64,000 bases of DNA from Bactericera cockerelli (lineage: Eukaryota > Arthropoda > Insecta > Hemiptera > Triozidae), in contig CM044956.1 of NCBI GenBank assembly GCA_024516035.1, forward strand, positions 31,532,217-31,596,216, given 5' to 3'. This document shows, one piece after another, positions 47,868 through 58,956 of this stretch. Numbering within the stretch: the stretch's first letter is position 1; every line of letters begins with the position of its first letter. Below the pieces are notes generated by a model. That model saw nothing but the letters and a program-made list of their open reading frames with translations. It was not told the DNA's origin and did not search any database. Position numbers and translations under genes: made by a program.

Positions 47868-50800
47868 TGTATGGGTAGTGTGTGATGGCTTGGCGAAGCA
47901 GGTGCTGCCCGCTAGTTTACTAATAAATTACAATTATACTGTCTCACAAAAGTTTTAAAAGGAATCAAATTTTAGGTCACTTTTTTCAAGTTTACTCTAC
48001 CTACCTCAGACATGTCACCTTAAATATCTCTTTAATTTACCTCCCAACAGAAATGTGCAACCTTAGGATATTTTTTGACAAAATTTAATGTTAAGTTAAC
48101 ATCTTATTATTTCTAATATATTACAAATAAATACTGTAATAAATTGAATAGATCACTATTACAAACAAACGAAAAATTGCATCTTCTGTTCTGAGAGCAC
48201 AGCCAACTTAACTTAGGTACTTCCACTTCCGAGTTTTCTTTTTAAACATGTTAAGTTTATATTAGACATCCTACTGTAAATATATGAGAAAAACATAAAA
48301 AATTAAATCCTAGTCGTAGCAATTAAAAGTTTTTTTTTCATAAATCCTGAGTCTTCACAAACCACAAAGGTCCTTCCTTGAATTCCATTTTTCATGGATA
48401 TCAATGTTCTTAAGAGTTTCACTAACACTACCTTCACTTGTGCTTCTTGGATGCCTAATAAGTCGACTAATCCTTTCACAAACAAATGTTATGTGATGTC
48501 TCAATAATGTTTTACAGGACCAGTCAGTACTAGTGGAGAGAGCCAACAAAATCCTCACAGCCATCATCCATGGAATGAGATCTAACGAGACGAGTAGCAC
48601 TGTGCGGCTAGCTGCCACTACAGCTCTGCTCAACTCTCTGGAATTTACACGCGCCAACTTTGATGCTGATGTGAGTTATTATTTTCTATCCATCACCCTA
48701 GACCCCAGACCCTGATAGCTACTGCTTGATACAGACGATTCTCGGGTATCCGTTGATGCCGCTTACATTTAATAATAACATGGTTAGATTATTTTACATG
48801 CTACCAGAGACTAGGGTATAGGGCCCCGTTGTGTTCTCGCACAAGTATGAAACAGTTATCAATTTGCCTGCCTAGTTGAGACCAAACTATGAAACTAGCT
48901 CCAGTAAATTCTTGCCCATCAGTGATCAGAGGAGAGTCATACTACAGGAATGATAAGCTACAACACAGACCACAAGTTTCTAAAAGGTTCTGGTGGTTTC
49001 ACAACCAAGATAAAAAAGAAAAAAAACTCAACCAGTCCAATTTTTTACTTTCCTTATCCTATAATAAGGAAAGTATTGTATTCGTCGAAAATTTGACCTA
49101 CCCAGTTTTTTTTTAAATTGAGCCATTTTTTTATGGGCTATTTATATGTACGTCTCTAGAATGCACGTTGACTGAAGTCCTCAAGGCAACCAATTTGAAT
49201 AAATGTCTGGAATATCCTACATACTGACATTTCATTTCTAAACTTCTGTCTTCAATAGGAAAACATGTATTGTATTTCTACTTTGTAACAAAACAACAGC
49301 TTTTATAGTTAGAACAGACTGCAGAAGAAAATCAACAGGGTTCTTCTTTAGAAAGGTCGAAGCACAGAAAACACATCAAAATTTCAGCTATAGCTTAAAT
49401 TGTTCGAGTAACCACTAGTGACGAAGGGAATTTTGCTCAATTAATGGTTTAAAAATAAAATAGAAACATTTATACAATTGTAAGTATGTAAGTATTGTAA
49501 GTAAGTATGATTTTCTTTGTGGTGAAGCACAAGGCCTCTTCACAATTTTTGTGGGTAGCGCCGCATGACTAAGAGCCATGACATTTCGAATTATTCTATT
49601 ACATTAATTTATTTTTACTCTGGTAATGCCGCCACTGGTCGTTACTCATACAAGTAACTACTCATTTTTCCTCACGAGGTATGAGAGGACCCCGAACATC
49701 CAAGTACAGAACAGAAAAATTCCTGCCCCGCTGGGGATTGAACCCAGGTCACCATGCGTGCAATGCCTAGCGCGCTAACTCACTCTGCCACGGTGACTAC
49801 ATTTAATAAAGGTATCCATCATTGTTCTCAGACGGAGCGAAACTTCATCATGGAAGTTGTGTGTGAAACAACACAGTCTCCCGACACTCACACTCGTGTG
49901 GCAGCTCTCCAGTGTTTGGTCAAGATCATGACCCTCTACTATCAGCACATGGAGCCCTACATGAGAGAGGCTCTGTTCCCCATCACTCTGGAAGCTATGA
50001 AGAGTGATACTGATGAAGTAGCATTGCAAGGTTAGTGGAATTTATTTACTACCTACCATGGATCAATATCTTACTTGAGTCAAATTTATTTATACATTTT
50101 TAATCGGAACAGAAAGAACAGTCTTAATATAATGAACTGTTTATCGCCTGTTACTGTAAAAATGTAAAGTAACATCAGAGAGCTTCAAAATCGTGTTGGA
50201 GCTTCAAACATTATTGAAGGAATTAATGTACAAGACAAGTTCTCGACTGGGCTGGCCAAAAGGTACAAATAATATCTAACAACAAAGGATTGTAAAAAAA
50301 GGGGGAAAAAACATTATCACTTTATATATTATGATTTAACCGATAACTTGGTCTTGAAGAAGTTGTATTTGACTTGAACACTTTTTTACATGACTACTGG
50401 AATAGCAAAAAGTAAATTGTAGTACACAGTATTTCTTGATATTTCCAAATCTTGTTAGAACACTATTCTACTAAATTGATAAATTATTTTCTTTTATGTA
50501 AAATGACTACAAAAGACGTGTTCATTCTATAAACGTTTTTATTTTCTTCGTTGTTTTCCAGATAATAAAGTTGGACACGAGGTATTTATTACTTTTTATA
50601 CTACCCTTGTCCACTCTCTAATTCTATACATTCTAACTGATAAAAAATTATCAATTTTTTTTCTCTTTTTATTTATCTAGGTATTGAGTTCTGGTCAAAT
50701 GTAAGTGACGAGGAGGTAGATCTTGCAATAGAAGAGACCGAGGCAGCAGAGATGGGAAGACCCCCTGCCCGCACCTCCAGGTTCTATGCTAAGGGAGCCC

Positions 50801-53800
50801 TCCAGTATCTGGTCCCCATCCTCACCCAGAAATTGACCAAACAGGTTAGAGAACTGCATCCTGCTTTTACACTAGTATTCCACAACATACTTATTTAAAC
50901 ATTCTTATGCTATATTGATGTGTGTATCTGTATACAATACACAGGGCCCACCAAAAAATGAGCCATGCAAAATATATAGAGAACAGATTTAAATTTTAAA
51001 AATGTGCTTGAATATGTCGTGTACCATTATATCAAGGGGGAAACATTTTCTACTAGGTGTTGTTTTTTTTATCTTTACCAGGGGTGGCCCTAGGAAGGTC
51101 AATTTTGCAATCATAAATAGAACCACCTGTGAGTTTGGATGGATCCCAAAAATTAATGTGAGCCACGAGATCAAGGCTCTTTTAGTCGGCTGCTTGGTTT
51201 GTATTGGTTTGAGGCTGCTGTAGTCTGACAAGAAAAGTGTCATGTGTATGGAATTCAAACTTTATCGGCCATTCATGGAATTCAAACTATTCAAACCCCT
51301 CCTCTTTTAACCAAGTTGCTCGTTTTCGTTCTCAGGAGGAATTTGATGATGAAGATGACTGGAACCCGTGCAAGGCTGCGGGGGTGTGTCTCATGCTGCT
51401 CTCCACTTGTTGCGAGGAAGACATGGTCCCACATATCTTACCTTTCGTCAATGATAACATAGAGCATGCTAACTGGAGGCACAGAGATGCCGCTCTCATG
51501 TCCTTTGGTGCCATACTCGGTGAGTTACCATTCAACAAGCTGTCGATAAATTTGTTTTCATTCATTTTCCCCTATACTTGTCTGCTGGTTGTACGAAGAA
51601 AATTAGTGGGGGTTTTTTTATATACCAAAACGTTTTGGAAAAAAATCAACATCTAATCAAACATCAAATCTAGAAAAAAATCCTAATCAAAGGAGGTAAG
51701 CAGTGCGCAAGGAAACGGGGAACTACTTTCAATCAACTCAGCTTGAGATTATAATGTGAATAACGTGCCTTAGACTTTTATACCTTGTGTTTGTTTTGTA
51801 AACCCAGCGCCGCGCCGCCGCATCTTTCCCTTTATTTCTATCCTAATTCGGCGCGATAGGGAAGCTTCATCCGCCAAGCTAAGGCTTGTGTACTGTACCT
51901 CTGTTTAAACTCGTGTTTCCTTTCATCCAGGTGGTCTGAAAGATTCGACAGTGGTACCCTTGGTACAGAAAGCTATGCCTACTCTGATCAAGCTGATGTA
52001 TGACCCCAGTGTGGTGGTAAGGGATACCTGTGCTTGGGCTTTTGGCAGAATCTGCGAGATAACTCCCGAGTCTGCTATTGCTGATGTAAGTTACCTGGTA
52101 TTTCATTTCCTTTTTATGTGAAACTAGCTGCGGCTGCTGCACTATGTCGGGGTAAATTTTTTTGCCAGTGACTGGCGTTTTATTTGAATTTTTTTAAATA
52201 ATTTTTCATCAAGTCTAAAAATGTTGAACAGCATTACCCTAAAATTGAAAAAAAAAGCAAAGAACCTTGAGACATGAAGGATTTTGAGCACCTCTATTGT
52301 GAAGCACCTCTCGAGTTATCCAGGTACAACATGACTTGTGTTATCATACCACAGACAAGCGTGATTTTAACTTTTCTTTCTTTTTTTCTTAAGAAGAAAT
52401 GAATGAAATAGAAAAACCTCCAACATTTAGAAAATTAATATCTTCTGGATTGATGGAATTTGCTGTGTATTAGCAATCTACCAAAGGTAGACGGCCCCTA
52501 TTGTATGTATCAGTATCAGTATAAACAGAAAAGTGAGAAGTTGTACTAGATGTACATGAATATCAGAACATACCTGGACAGCTGTTTCGAGGTTATTTGC
52601 TCTCTTCAGCAGGTAATAGTTCTGAGTATCCATGCCATCAACTAACCTCTCTATTTTAATCAGTATAAACAGAAAAGTGAGAAGTTGTACTTTAAATGTA
52701 TTTTAAATATATGATCAATTTGTTTCTCTCAGCCATTCCTGAAGCCTGTGCTGGAAGCTCTGATGAACGGCCTCAAGGCTGAGCCCCGGGTGGCGTCCAA
52801 TGTGTGCTGGGCCTTCACCGGGCTCGCTGAGGCTGCCTACGAGACCGCCAGCGAGAACTCGCGTGATGCCATACAGCCGGAGACCTACTGTCTGTCCCCT
52901 TACTTTGACTACATCATACAGCGTCTTCTGGAGACCACAGATCGCCCCGATGGAGCTCTGGTAAGAATCTACTGAAACAAAGAGACGGACAGAGAAGTGA
53001 CTAACGGGACTAGCCAGTTCAAGTTCAGGCTTTTTAAACCATAAAGGTACGTACGTCTACATTATGTCGATCGACAGTGTTAATACTCCAAAGCCTCGAT
53101 CGACACGTCCACACTATGTCGCTGTCGATTGACACATTCGACATAGTGTGGACGTACCTTTATGTAACCATAATTTTAATAAACAAACTGCAGGCTAGGG
53201 TTTTTAGAGACATTATCAGACCAAGATTTGGTATTATGTATGTACATAATATGTAGGTACAAGCTGAAAAAGATAACTTCTCTTTTCAACAGGATGTAGT
53301 TGTATAAGAAGTAAAAACTAAACCCCATTAAAACTTAAATTTGAACTTCAAAAAGTCAAAACTCCAATTTAGTCTAATACAGCACAAGTGTTCAATGTTA
53401 CTGGACATTGTCACCTATTTTCAGTTAACTGAAGTTACTTTTCTCATTTTTAACACAGGCTAACCTCAGATCTGCTGCCTATGAAGCCATCATGGAAATG
53501 GTGAAAAATTCACCCCAAGACTGCTACGCCTCAGTTCAAAAGACCACTATGGTGATTCTCGAGAAACTCAATCATGTTCTACAGATGGAGGGACACATTA
53601 CCTCTCAGAATGACAGGTAAGTTCAACTAAAAAGTTTCCTGGCATTACAGAAATAACTATGTTACAGTAAAATCATGTTCATTTTGATTTTGGAAAATTA
53701 ACACCATTACTCTAAACTGTTTGTAATGGAAAATGTTGTTCTAGTATAAATCCTCCCGAAAAATATCACTTTGTGACGTTGAAAAAAGACCGCCAAGTCA

Positions 53801-56800
53801 TTCCGCAAAAAATATCACTTGCTACCTACACAATACATAATTGTTAGAAATCCAAAGCGAATTTTGTACCTTTTCATTCTCTGCCACACAATTTTTACAT
53901 GTATTGTTTGATCATTTCAGAGTTCAGTACAACGATTTGCAATCCCTCCTGTGTGCAACCCTGCAAAGTGTTCTGCGTAAGGTGACACCACAGGACGCTC
54001 CCCAGATATCGGATGCCATCATGACCGCTCTACTGCGCATGCTCAGCTGTGACGTGAGCAAGACAGGAGGAGGGGTGCAGGAGGACGCCCTCATGGCTGT
54101 GTCCACTCTGGTGGAGGTGCTGGGCGAAGGCTTTGTCAAGTACATGGACGCCTTCAAGCCCTACCTCCTGCTCGGACTCAAGAATCATAATGCTTACCAG
54201 GTAGCTAAAATAACTGAAGTATTATTTACGTGGTTCCGGTTGACATTTCCCATGTAAAGAGTCATAGTCGGAAAGGTTTTAGTTGGTAAGAGTCCAACAT
54301 TATCTGGCGAGCTTCGGTGAGGGGTTTGCAGGGTTGAGTTTTTCATCTCGGTACATCTGTCGCAGAAATTGCCATTTATCCATGAGGATTTCCTTCGCCG
54401 TCATATGACCATGCAAACATGGTTTCCCCATTAAAAAAAAGGTAGCTAAAATTTAAATTTGCTTGCTCTGTCTAATCTGAAATCTAAATGGCTTGGTGCC
54501 TAAATGGCAAGATACTTTTTTGGCACACAAGTCTGTCGTTACAGGATTAAATATTGCTAATGTTAAGCAACGCTGCGCTAGGGTAGACAATGTATGGGTG
54601 GCATAAGAAAATGCCCTCTACGACCTATGTGTATGTTTGTTTGGGTGAGTGGGTTAGTAATGTGTGTGTTTTACTGTTCGTGGTTCAGTGGGTGTGAATG
54701 GTCTGGCGAAGCGGGTGCAGCCCGATGATACATTTTATCTGTGCTATCTTGGTACTTATTGGTCCTCTAAGCTTTGAATTCAAGACTCTTCAGTTGAAAT
54801 CTGTCTGAAGTAATAATTTATTGACTTCTTATATTACAGGTGGTCACCTCAGCTGTAGGTCTCATAGGAGACATTGCACGTGCTATCAAGTCAAAAATCC
54901 TGCCTCACTGTGACGAACTCATGACCCTTCTTCTAGAGAACTTGAGTGACACGAGTGTGCATCGCTCAGTGAAGCCTCAGATCCTGTCAGTATTTGGTGA
55001 CATAGCTCTGAGTATTGGGCCGGACTTCAAGAAGTACCTGGAAGTGGTACTTCAGACATTGGTCCAGGCATCTGCTGCCCAAGTGGACAGGGTAAGGCCA
55101 TCACACTTGGTAATGCCCAGAATACGGTTAGGAGGACACTCTTCCCTGCATTCGTGCCTGGGATTAGATTTAATATTTACTTTTGATAAATTTCTCAGGT
55201 TCAGACCTTTTACTTTGCTTATCTTATAGGAAAGTAATGAAATCACCCAAAATTTTCGACAGTCAGTTTTCAGTGTCAAAACATGTTTTAAATCCCTAGA
55301 AAAACCAAAGTTTCAGCCATTGGTCCGTGTTTGGTGTTCGGCATTATTGGCTGAACGCTAAGAGATGAATTTTTTTGAAGAAGAAGTTTTTGACAGATTA
55401 AAAAATAGGGGTCTACTTCGATCACTTTTTCGATATCTTTTTTTGGTAAATTAGGAACCCGTCCCCAAATTACCGGTATTTTGCGGGGTCCCACGTGTAC
55501 TAACTTTTTTACTATTCATTTTAGATAGAAGTTCTGACGTATCAAATCCAATGCTTTTGAGGTGCTGATTACGAATTTGATATTATTTTCTATTTAACTG
55601 TTATCAATCAATACCTAACTGTAAGAATTTTTAGTTAACTGTTAACCATTGGCGGAATTGGACTTCTTTTCAAGCGAAAAGGAAAGTCGTGTGGTGTCAC
55701 ACCAGTTTATTTAAATTGTAATATTTGAGTCAGTGGTTAGATCGGATAGACCCTTTAACATAATTATGCCCACCCTGTGGTTTTGATCAACATGATTTCC
55801 CATAAAAGATTAGATGAATCTCTCTGTATTTTGCAATTATTTCCCAAATACTTACTTCACTCGTTACGTCTTGAACATAAAGCTATGTTCGTACCGTGCG
55901 TATTCGTATTTTTTCTTTCAACATGACGCATGGAAAAAGGAACGTAAAGTATGCCTTATTGCATGCCTCTTTTGAGTTACAAGAACATGTTATTCGAAAG
56001 ACATGCTTTATTGCGAGTTGAAATTGAAGATGATAGCGCACAAGTGCGGACATAGCTTATGATGTATTTATAAACAACTTCGATGTATTTACACCCACGA
56101 CACAAGGACCATACTTCATAGGTGTGGCCCTTAGTGTGGGATGACGACAGCCAAAAGTTCAGTTAAAAATATTATGAATTATAGAAACTGTCATTGTTAT
56201 ATATATATTTGAACCATTTACTTGTCATGTATGAAATAAATAAATATTTAACAATGTTTCGATTACTTGTCTGTCCCGGTAGCTCAGTGGTAAAGGCGGC
56301 ACTCTGCGAATCCAGAGATACCAGAGGTCGCGGGTTCGAAACCCAGCCGGGACATGACAAGTTTTCCTCCCATTTAGGATTTTTACCACATAATAATATG
56401 TCTTGGGCTTACTGCTGGAATAATGGGACTTAATAGTCCTAATTCACATCCCCGTCTTCTTCACAGTTTTTAACTTTGAAGACGGGTATACCTCTCTATT
56501 ATTTTTTATTGTAAATTTATCTTTGTCAAATAAATGGAAATGTTGTTAAAAAAAAAAAAAATCGGGCAGTATAAATAAGGTACATTTATCAAATAAGGGG
56601 GGGGGGGGGGGGTTGGTGGTGTATATTTTTACTTTAATTTTCTTCTGTTGTGTAATATTGTTTCATCTCATCTGTCTTGTGTTATACCTAATATTATTAT
56701 TATTACTCCTCCAGAACGACTTCGACATGCTGGAGTACTTGAACGAGCTGCGGGACGGGGTGCTGGAGGCGTACACAGGCATCGTGCAGGGGCTGAGGGG

Positions 56801-58077
56801 GGACAACCCCACGCCCGGGGCCCCCGCCCCCGACCTGGCCCTGCTGGAACCCCACGTGGCCCACATCGTGGACCTGATCAAGGTGGTGGCCCTGGACCCG
56901 GAGCATTCCGACTTCAACGTGGCCAACTGCGCAGGCCTAGTGGGGTGAGTCCGGTGTAGACTCTTAACATGTATATATTTTTTTTCTCTGTAAAAAAAAA
57001 AAAAATACCTTATGCAAACCTCATGTAATACCTTATGTATATTTTACCTTATGTAAATTTTTATACATAAAAATACCTTATGTATATTTTTACTTTAATT
57101 TTCTTCTGTTGTGTAATATTGTTTCATCATCTGTCTTGTGTTATAAATAAATAAATAAACCTTTATTTGGAACATAAATTATTACATATATCAAAATTAA
57201 TACATATATCAGAACAACTGGTTCCAATTCAGCTTATTTGCTGAGGTACTTGTGTTATATTTGTAAAATAAAACTACAACTTAAGTTGTGAATATGTTAA
57301 TAATAATAATTGTATTGTAGTAATAATAAGACTCTCCTGTCTCCCCAGCAAAAGAGTCACATGTACTTGTAACCTAATCTCCTATCAGTACCCTTCGATC
57401 ATTGGAGCAACAGAACAATACTGAACTAAATGAGAGACCCGCTACTCCAAATCCCAACAATCCATACTGACCACTGACTAATTAACCTACCCCAACATCA
57501 GTCCTTTCAAGGCAAAACTAAATTAATGTAGGTGTTCTTGAAAAAAAAAAAAAACAGTCCAGTAGTTGTTTAGCTGGGGGTGAAGAGCGGTATCTCGTCG
57601 TAAGCAGTCTATAAACAGAGAACATGTGCCTATCTAGTTTAAATTACATTTAAGATTTTTTGGGAATTTTTGTATTACCAATCAAGGTTTATCCTCCAAC
57701 TATTTTCTACGATGGTTTCAAACTTTTTTACCGTAGAGCCCCCCTTATCCAGTATTTTTATAAGACATTTCATCTAACACTAATGAGTGAAATACAGTAG
57801 TTCATGGCTCATATTGTGGGCAGCATTATGGGACTCCCTGTCTCGAGCCGACAGTCTAAATAAAGCACTACTATACTATACTATACTATATTCTTTGTGT
57901 TCCCAGGGATCTGATGAGTAGCTACGAGGGCAAGTTCTACAAGCTGATAGATGTGGAGCCTATCCAGCAGCTGCTGGTGCAGGGCAGAAGATCCATGTGG
58001 GCAAAACCAAGCAAGTGTCCATCTGGGCTACCAAGGAGATTCGCAAGGCGAGCAAGACTCTGCAGAACAGTTGGTGA
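42964..58077 (+). CDS. KPNB1: Importin subunit beta-1 (karyopherin beta-1), 15 coding exons
   Basis: A nuclear import receptor (Ketel in Drosophila). The family binds importin-alpha/cargo, nucleoporins and RanGTP through HEAT repeats. Exons: 42964-43033, 45246-45304, 46228-46410, 47049-47249, 48518-48670, 49832-50030, 50681-50844, 51336-51519, 51931-52085, 52733-52960, 53459-53616, 53921-54200, 54840-55091, 56715-56944, 57907-58077. All introns are GT-AG and phases agree. Hallmarks include [12 protein letters not shown], the acidic loop [45 protein letters not shown] and [17 protein letters not shown]. Length is about 895 codons, near the family's ~880. In the last exon the frame changes after QGRRS (about 57991-57997). 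Conserved codons [15 protein letters not shown] continue in the -1 frame to TGA at 58075, so one base appears deleted or mis-sequenced. Exon 14 is strikingly GC-rich. Confidence 0.95.
43720..43800. repeat. Two-copy tandem duplication, CTCCCTGTTTATAGTCCCCC type
   Basis: TACTCCCTGTTTATAGTCCC and TACTCCCTGTTTAAAGTCCC with their CAGC(C/T)AGACT flanks lie head to tail in importin intron 1. Confidence 0.65.
44120..44360 (+). mobile_element. tRNA-derived SINE, diverged and interrupted
   Basis: ACTGCTGGGTTTGATTCCCA is a B-box region, and TTTCTGCTCTATACTTGTAT with CATGAAGAAAAATGAGTA matches the 27.3-kb family body. The head is interrupted by about 60 AT-rich bases that repeat GAACTGCTGGGTTT. Confidence 0.6.
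44600..44712 (-). mobile_element. 5S-derived SINE, partial
   Basis: CCCTCCCTGAGTGGGGCCGA and TAGTCACCCATCCAAGTTTT match the reverse complement of the 1.1-kb SINE across the 5S/body junction. Confidence 0.7.
47797..47866. repeat. (TG)35 microsatellite
   Basis: Thirty-five uninterrupted TG units in importin intron 4. The block is followed by GATGGCTTGGCGAAGCAGGT and CTGCCCGCTAG (to about 47917), the repeat-family end also seen at 16095 (minus) and 54690. Confidence 0.95.
49045..49112 (+). repeat. Short copy of the TACTTTCCTTATC...AAGGAAAGTA repeat end
   Basis: TACTTTCCTTATCCTATAAT followed by AAGGAAAGTATTGTATTCGT matches the end of the 6.3-6.8 kb repeat. Confidence 0.6.
49506..49800 (-). mobile_element. 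tRNA-derived SINE next to importin exon 6
   Basis: Nearly the same sequence and orientation as 27322-27647, from TTTGTGGTGAAGCACAAGGC to CTCTGCCACGGTGAC. Its right edge is 31 bp before the first base of exon 6 (49832), so it lies against the splice acceptor and the likely branch point region. Confidence 0.8.
53041..53162. mobile_element. Small inverted-repeat MITE
   Basis: ATAAAGGTACGTACGTCTAC at the left is mirrored by GTGTGGACGTACCTTTAT at the right, with ATGTCGATCGACAG / CTGTCGATTGACA inside. It is 122 bp and lies in importin intron 10. Confidence 0.7.
54250..54440 (+). mobile_element. Diverged SINE 3' end with A tail
   Basis: TTCGCCGTCATATGACCATG followed by a TTTCCCCATTAAAAAAAA end resembles the 3' portion and tail of the 5S SINE family (compare 1300-1364). 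Confidence 0.45.
54640..54730 (+). repeat. Interspersed repeat end, GGTCTGGCGAAGCGGGTGCA type
   Basis: GTGTGTGTTTTACTG...GTGTGAATGGTCTGGCGAAGCGG resembles 47760-47917 and the reverse complement of 16095-16210. Confidence 0.55.
55205..55710 (+). repeat. Interspersed repeat of about 500 bp, copy 2 (partner at 6310-6815)
   Basis: The blocks TTACTTTGCTTATCTTATAG, CAGCCATTGGTCCGTG, AAATTACCGGTATTTTG and GAAAGTCGTGTGGTGTCACA follow the same order as the reverse complement of the 6.3-kb copy. It lies in importin intron 13. Confidence 0.65.
55878..56066. mobile_element. Probable MITE with ends AAAGCTATGTTCGTACCGTG
   Basis: The left end is loosely mirrored by GCGCACAAGTGCGGACATAGCTTATG at about 56037-56062. 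The inverted ends are imperfect and no duplication was identified. Confidence 0.4.
56273..56561 (+). mobile_element. tRNA-derived SINE with poly(A) tail
   Basis: The first ~85 bases fold partly like a tRNA: GTCCCGG / CCGGGAC acceptor arms, A-box TAGCTCAGTGGTAAAGG and B-box GGGTTCGAAACCC. A ~190-bp body and an A13 tail at about 56549-56561 follow. The anticodon loop is irregular and the T stem is weak, so it is a SINE head and not a working tRNA gene. Confidence 0.75.
56597..56612. repeat. G16 homopolymer
   Basis: Sixteen Gs about 100 bp upstream of the GC-rich importin exon 14. Confidence 0.9.
57140..57890 (+). mobile_element. LINE-like remnant with (TACTA)n tail, copy 2, in the last importin intron
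   Basis: The end TGGGACTCCCTGTCTCGAGC, CGACAGTCTAAATAAAGCAC and (TATAC)n is shared with the reverse complement of 25235-25325. The body to the left, which also holds AAATAAATAAATAAACCTTT near 57150, has no open frame. The tail stops about 17 bases before the acceptor AG at 57905-57906. Confidence 0.55.
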
Positions 58078-58506
58078 GTATTTCTCTGCAGAACAGTTGG
58101 TGAGCAGTCTAAGCCATCGGTCAAAAAGAGTAAAGTTAGAGCAATCCTTACAGTCATCATTGTGAAGAATGGTCCTATTTTTGACGTGTCGCCATCTTGA
58201 ACAAGCTGTTTTGTTCGTTTACATTTCCTTTGCTCAGAATTTTCAGAGCCGTACCTTGAGAGAGAAATTAGTAGACATTTTGTAATTTTCTCTATGACAT
58301 TAGATTTTACTTTCAAGTATAGTCTCTCAATATTGAGCCACGTTACAATGCATTTTATACGGAGTGTTTAAAGGGTGGCCCCTGTAGATAATCCATGTAT
58401 GTTTTGTTTTCATCTATCATGATTGTCTCATATTGAGAGTCAATTCTTTTTATTGTGGTCCCAGGGGATAATCAACATTTTTTGGGTTGACACACAAATT
58501 AAAGCT

Positions 58507-58865
58507 AATAATACAGTTTTCTCCCCGAAGGGACCCGAAAACTGATATTTTGGGTCAAGCAAAGCTCGACCCACCTTGAGAAGTACCCCCCCTTCCCCTA
58601 CCGTTTCGGACTTAATTTTCCTCGTACGTCATCATTATAGAGCCATTTTACCTTGTGAGAACTTCCAAATTCGAACTTCCCATGAGAACCTTTTGAAATT
58701 TCCCATGATAAGACAGGTAGTTCGGTTAGGTTAGGCCCGAGCTGGGGGTTCTTGCTTCAGTGAATTAAAATGCGGAGCTGGCAAGCATTTAAGTGGGTGG
58801 GTCGAGCTTTGCTTGACCCAAAATATCAGTTTTCGGGTCCCTTCGGGGAGAAAACTGTATTATTT
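58507..58865. mobile_element. MITE with ~68-bp terminal inverted repeats
   Basis: AATAATACAGTTTTCTCCCC through AAGCTCGACCCACCTT at the left is mirrored essentially perfectly at 58797-58865. The element is 359 bp and non-coding. A third partial copy of AGCTCGACCCACCTTGAGA follows at about 58879. Confidence 0.85.
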
Positions 58866-58956
58866 TAGGTCAGAGCTGCAGCTCGACCCACCTTGAGATG
58901 TGTTTGTTATCTGCCAGCTCGTGGCCGGGAATACACTGTGATATAGTCGGAAGAGA

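Noticed and set aside
47704..47958. Cys/Val repeat ORF
   Set aside because: It is the translation of a (TG)n microsatellite.
48303..48657. Minus-strand ORFs across importin exon 5
   Set aside because: Shadows of the plus-strand exon 48518-48670.
56273..56357. Possible functional tRNA gene
   Set aside because: The A and B boxes are good, but the anticodon arm is irregular, the T stem is weak, and a SINE body with a poly(A) tail follows.
42964..58077. Importin locus as a processed pseudogene because of the frameshift
   Set aside because: Fourteen normal introns and conserved splice sites show a real gene; a single-base error or allele is more likely.
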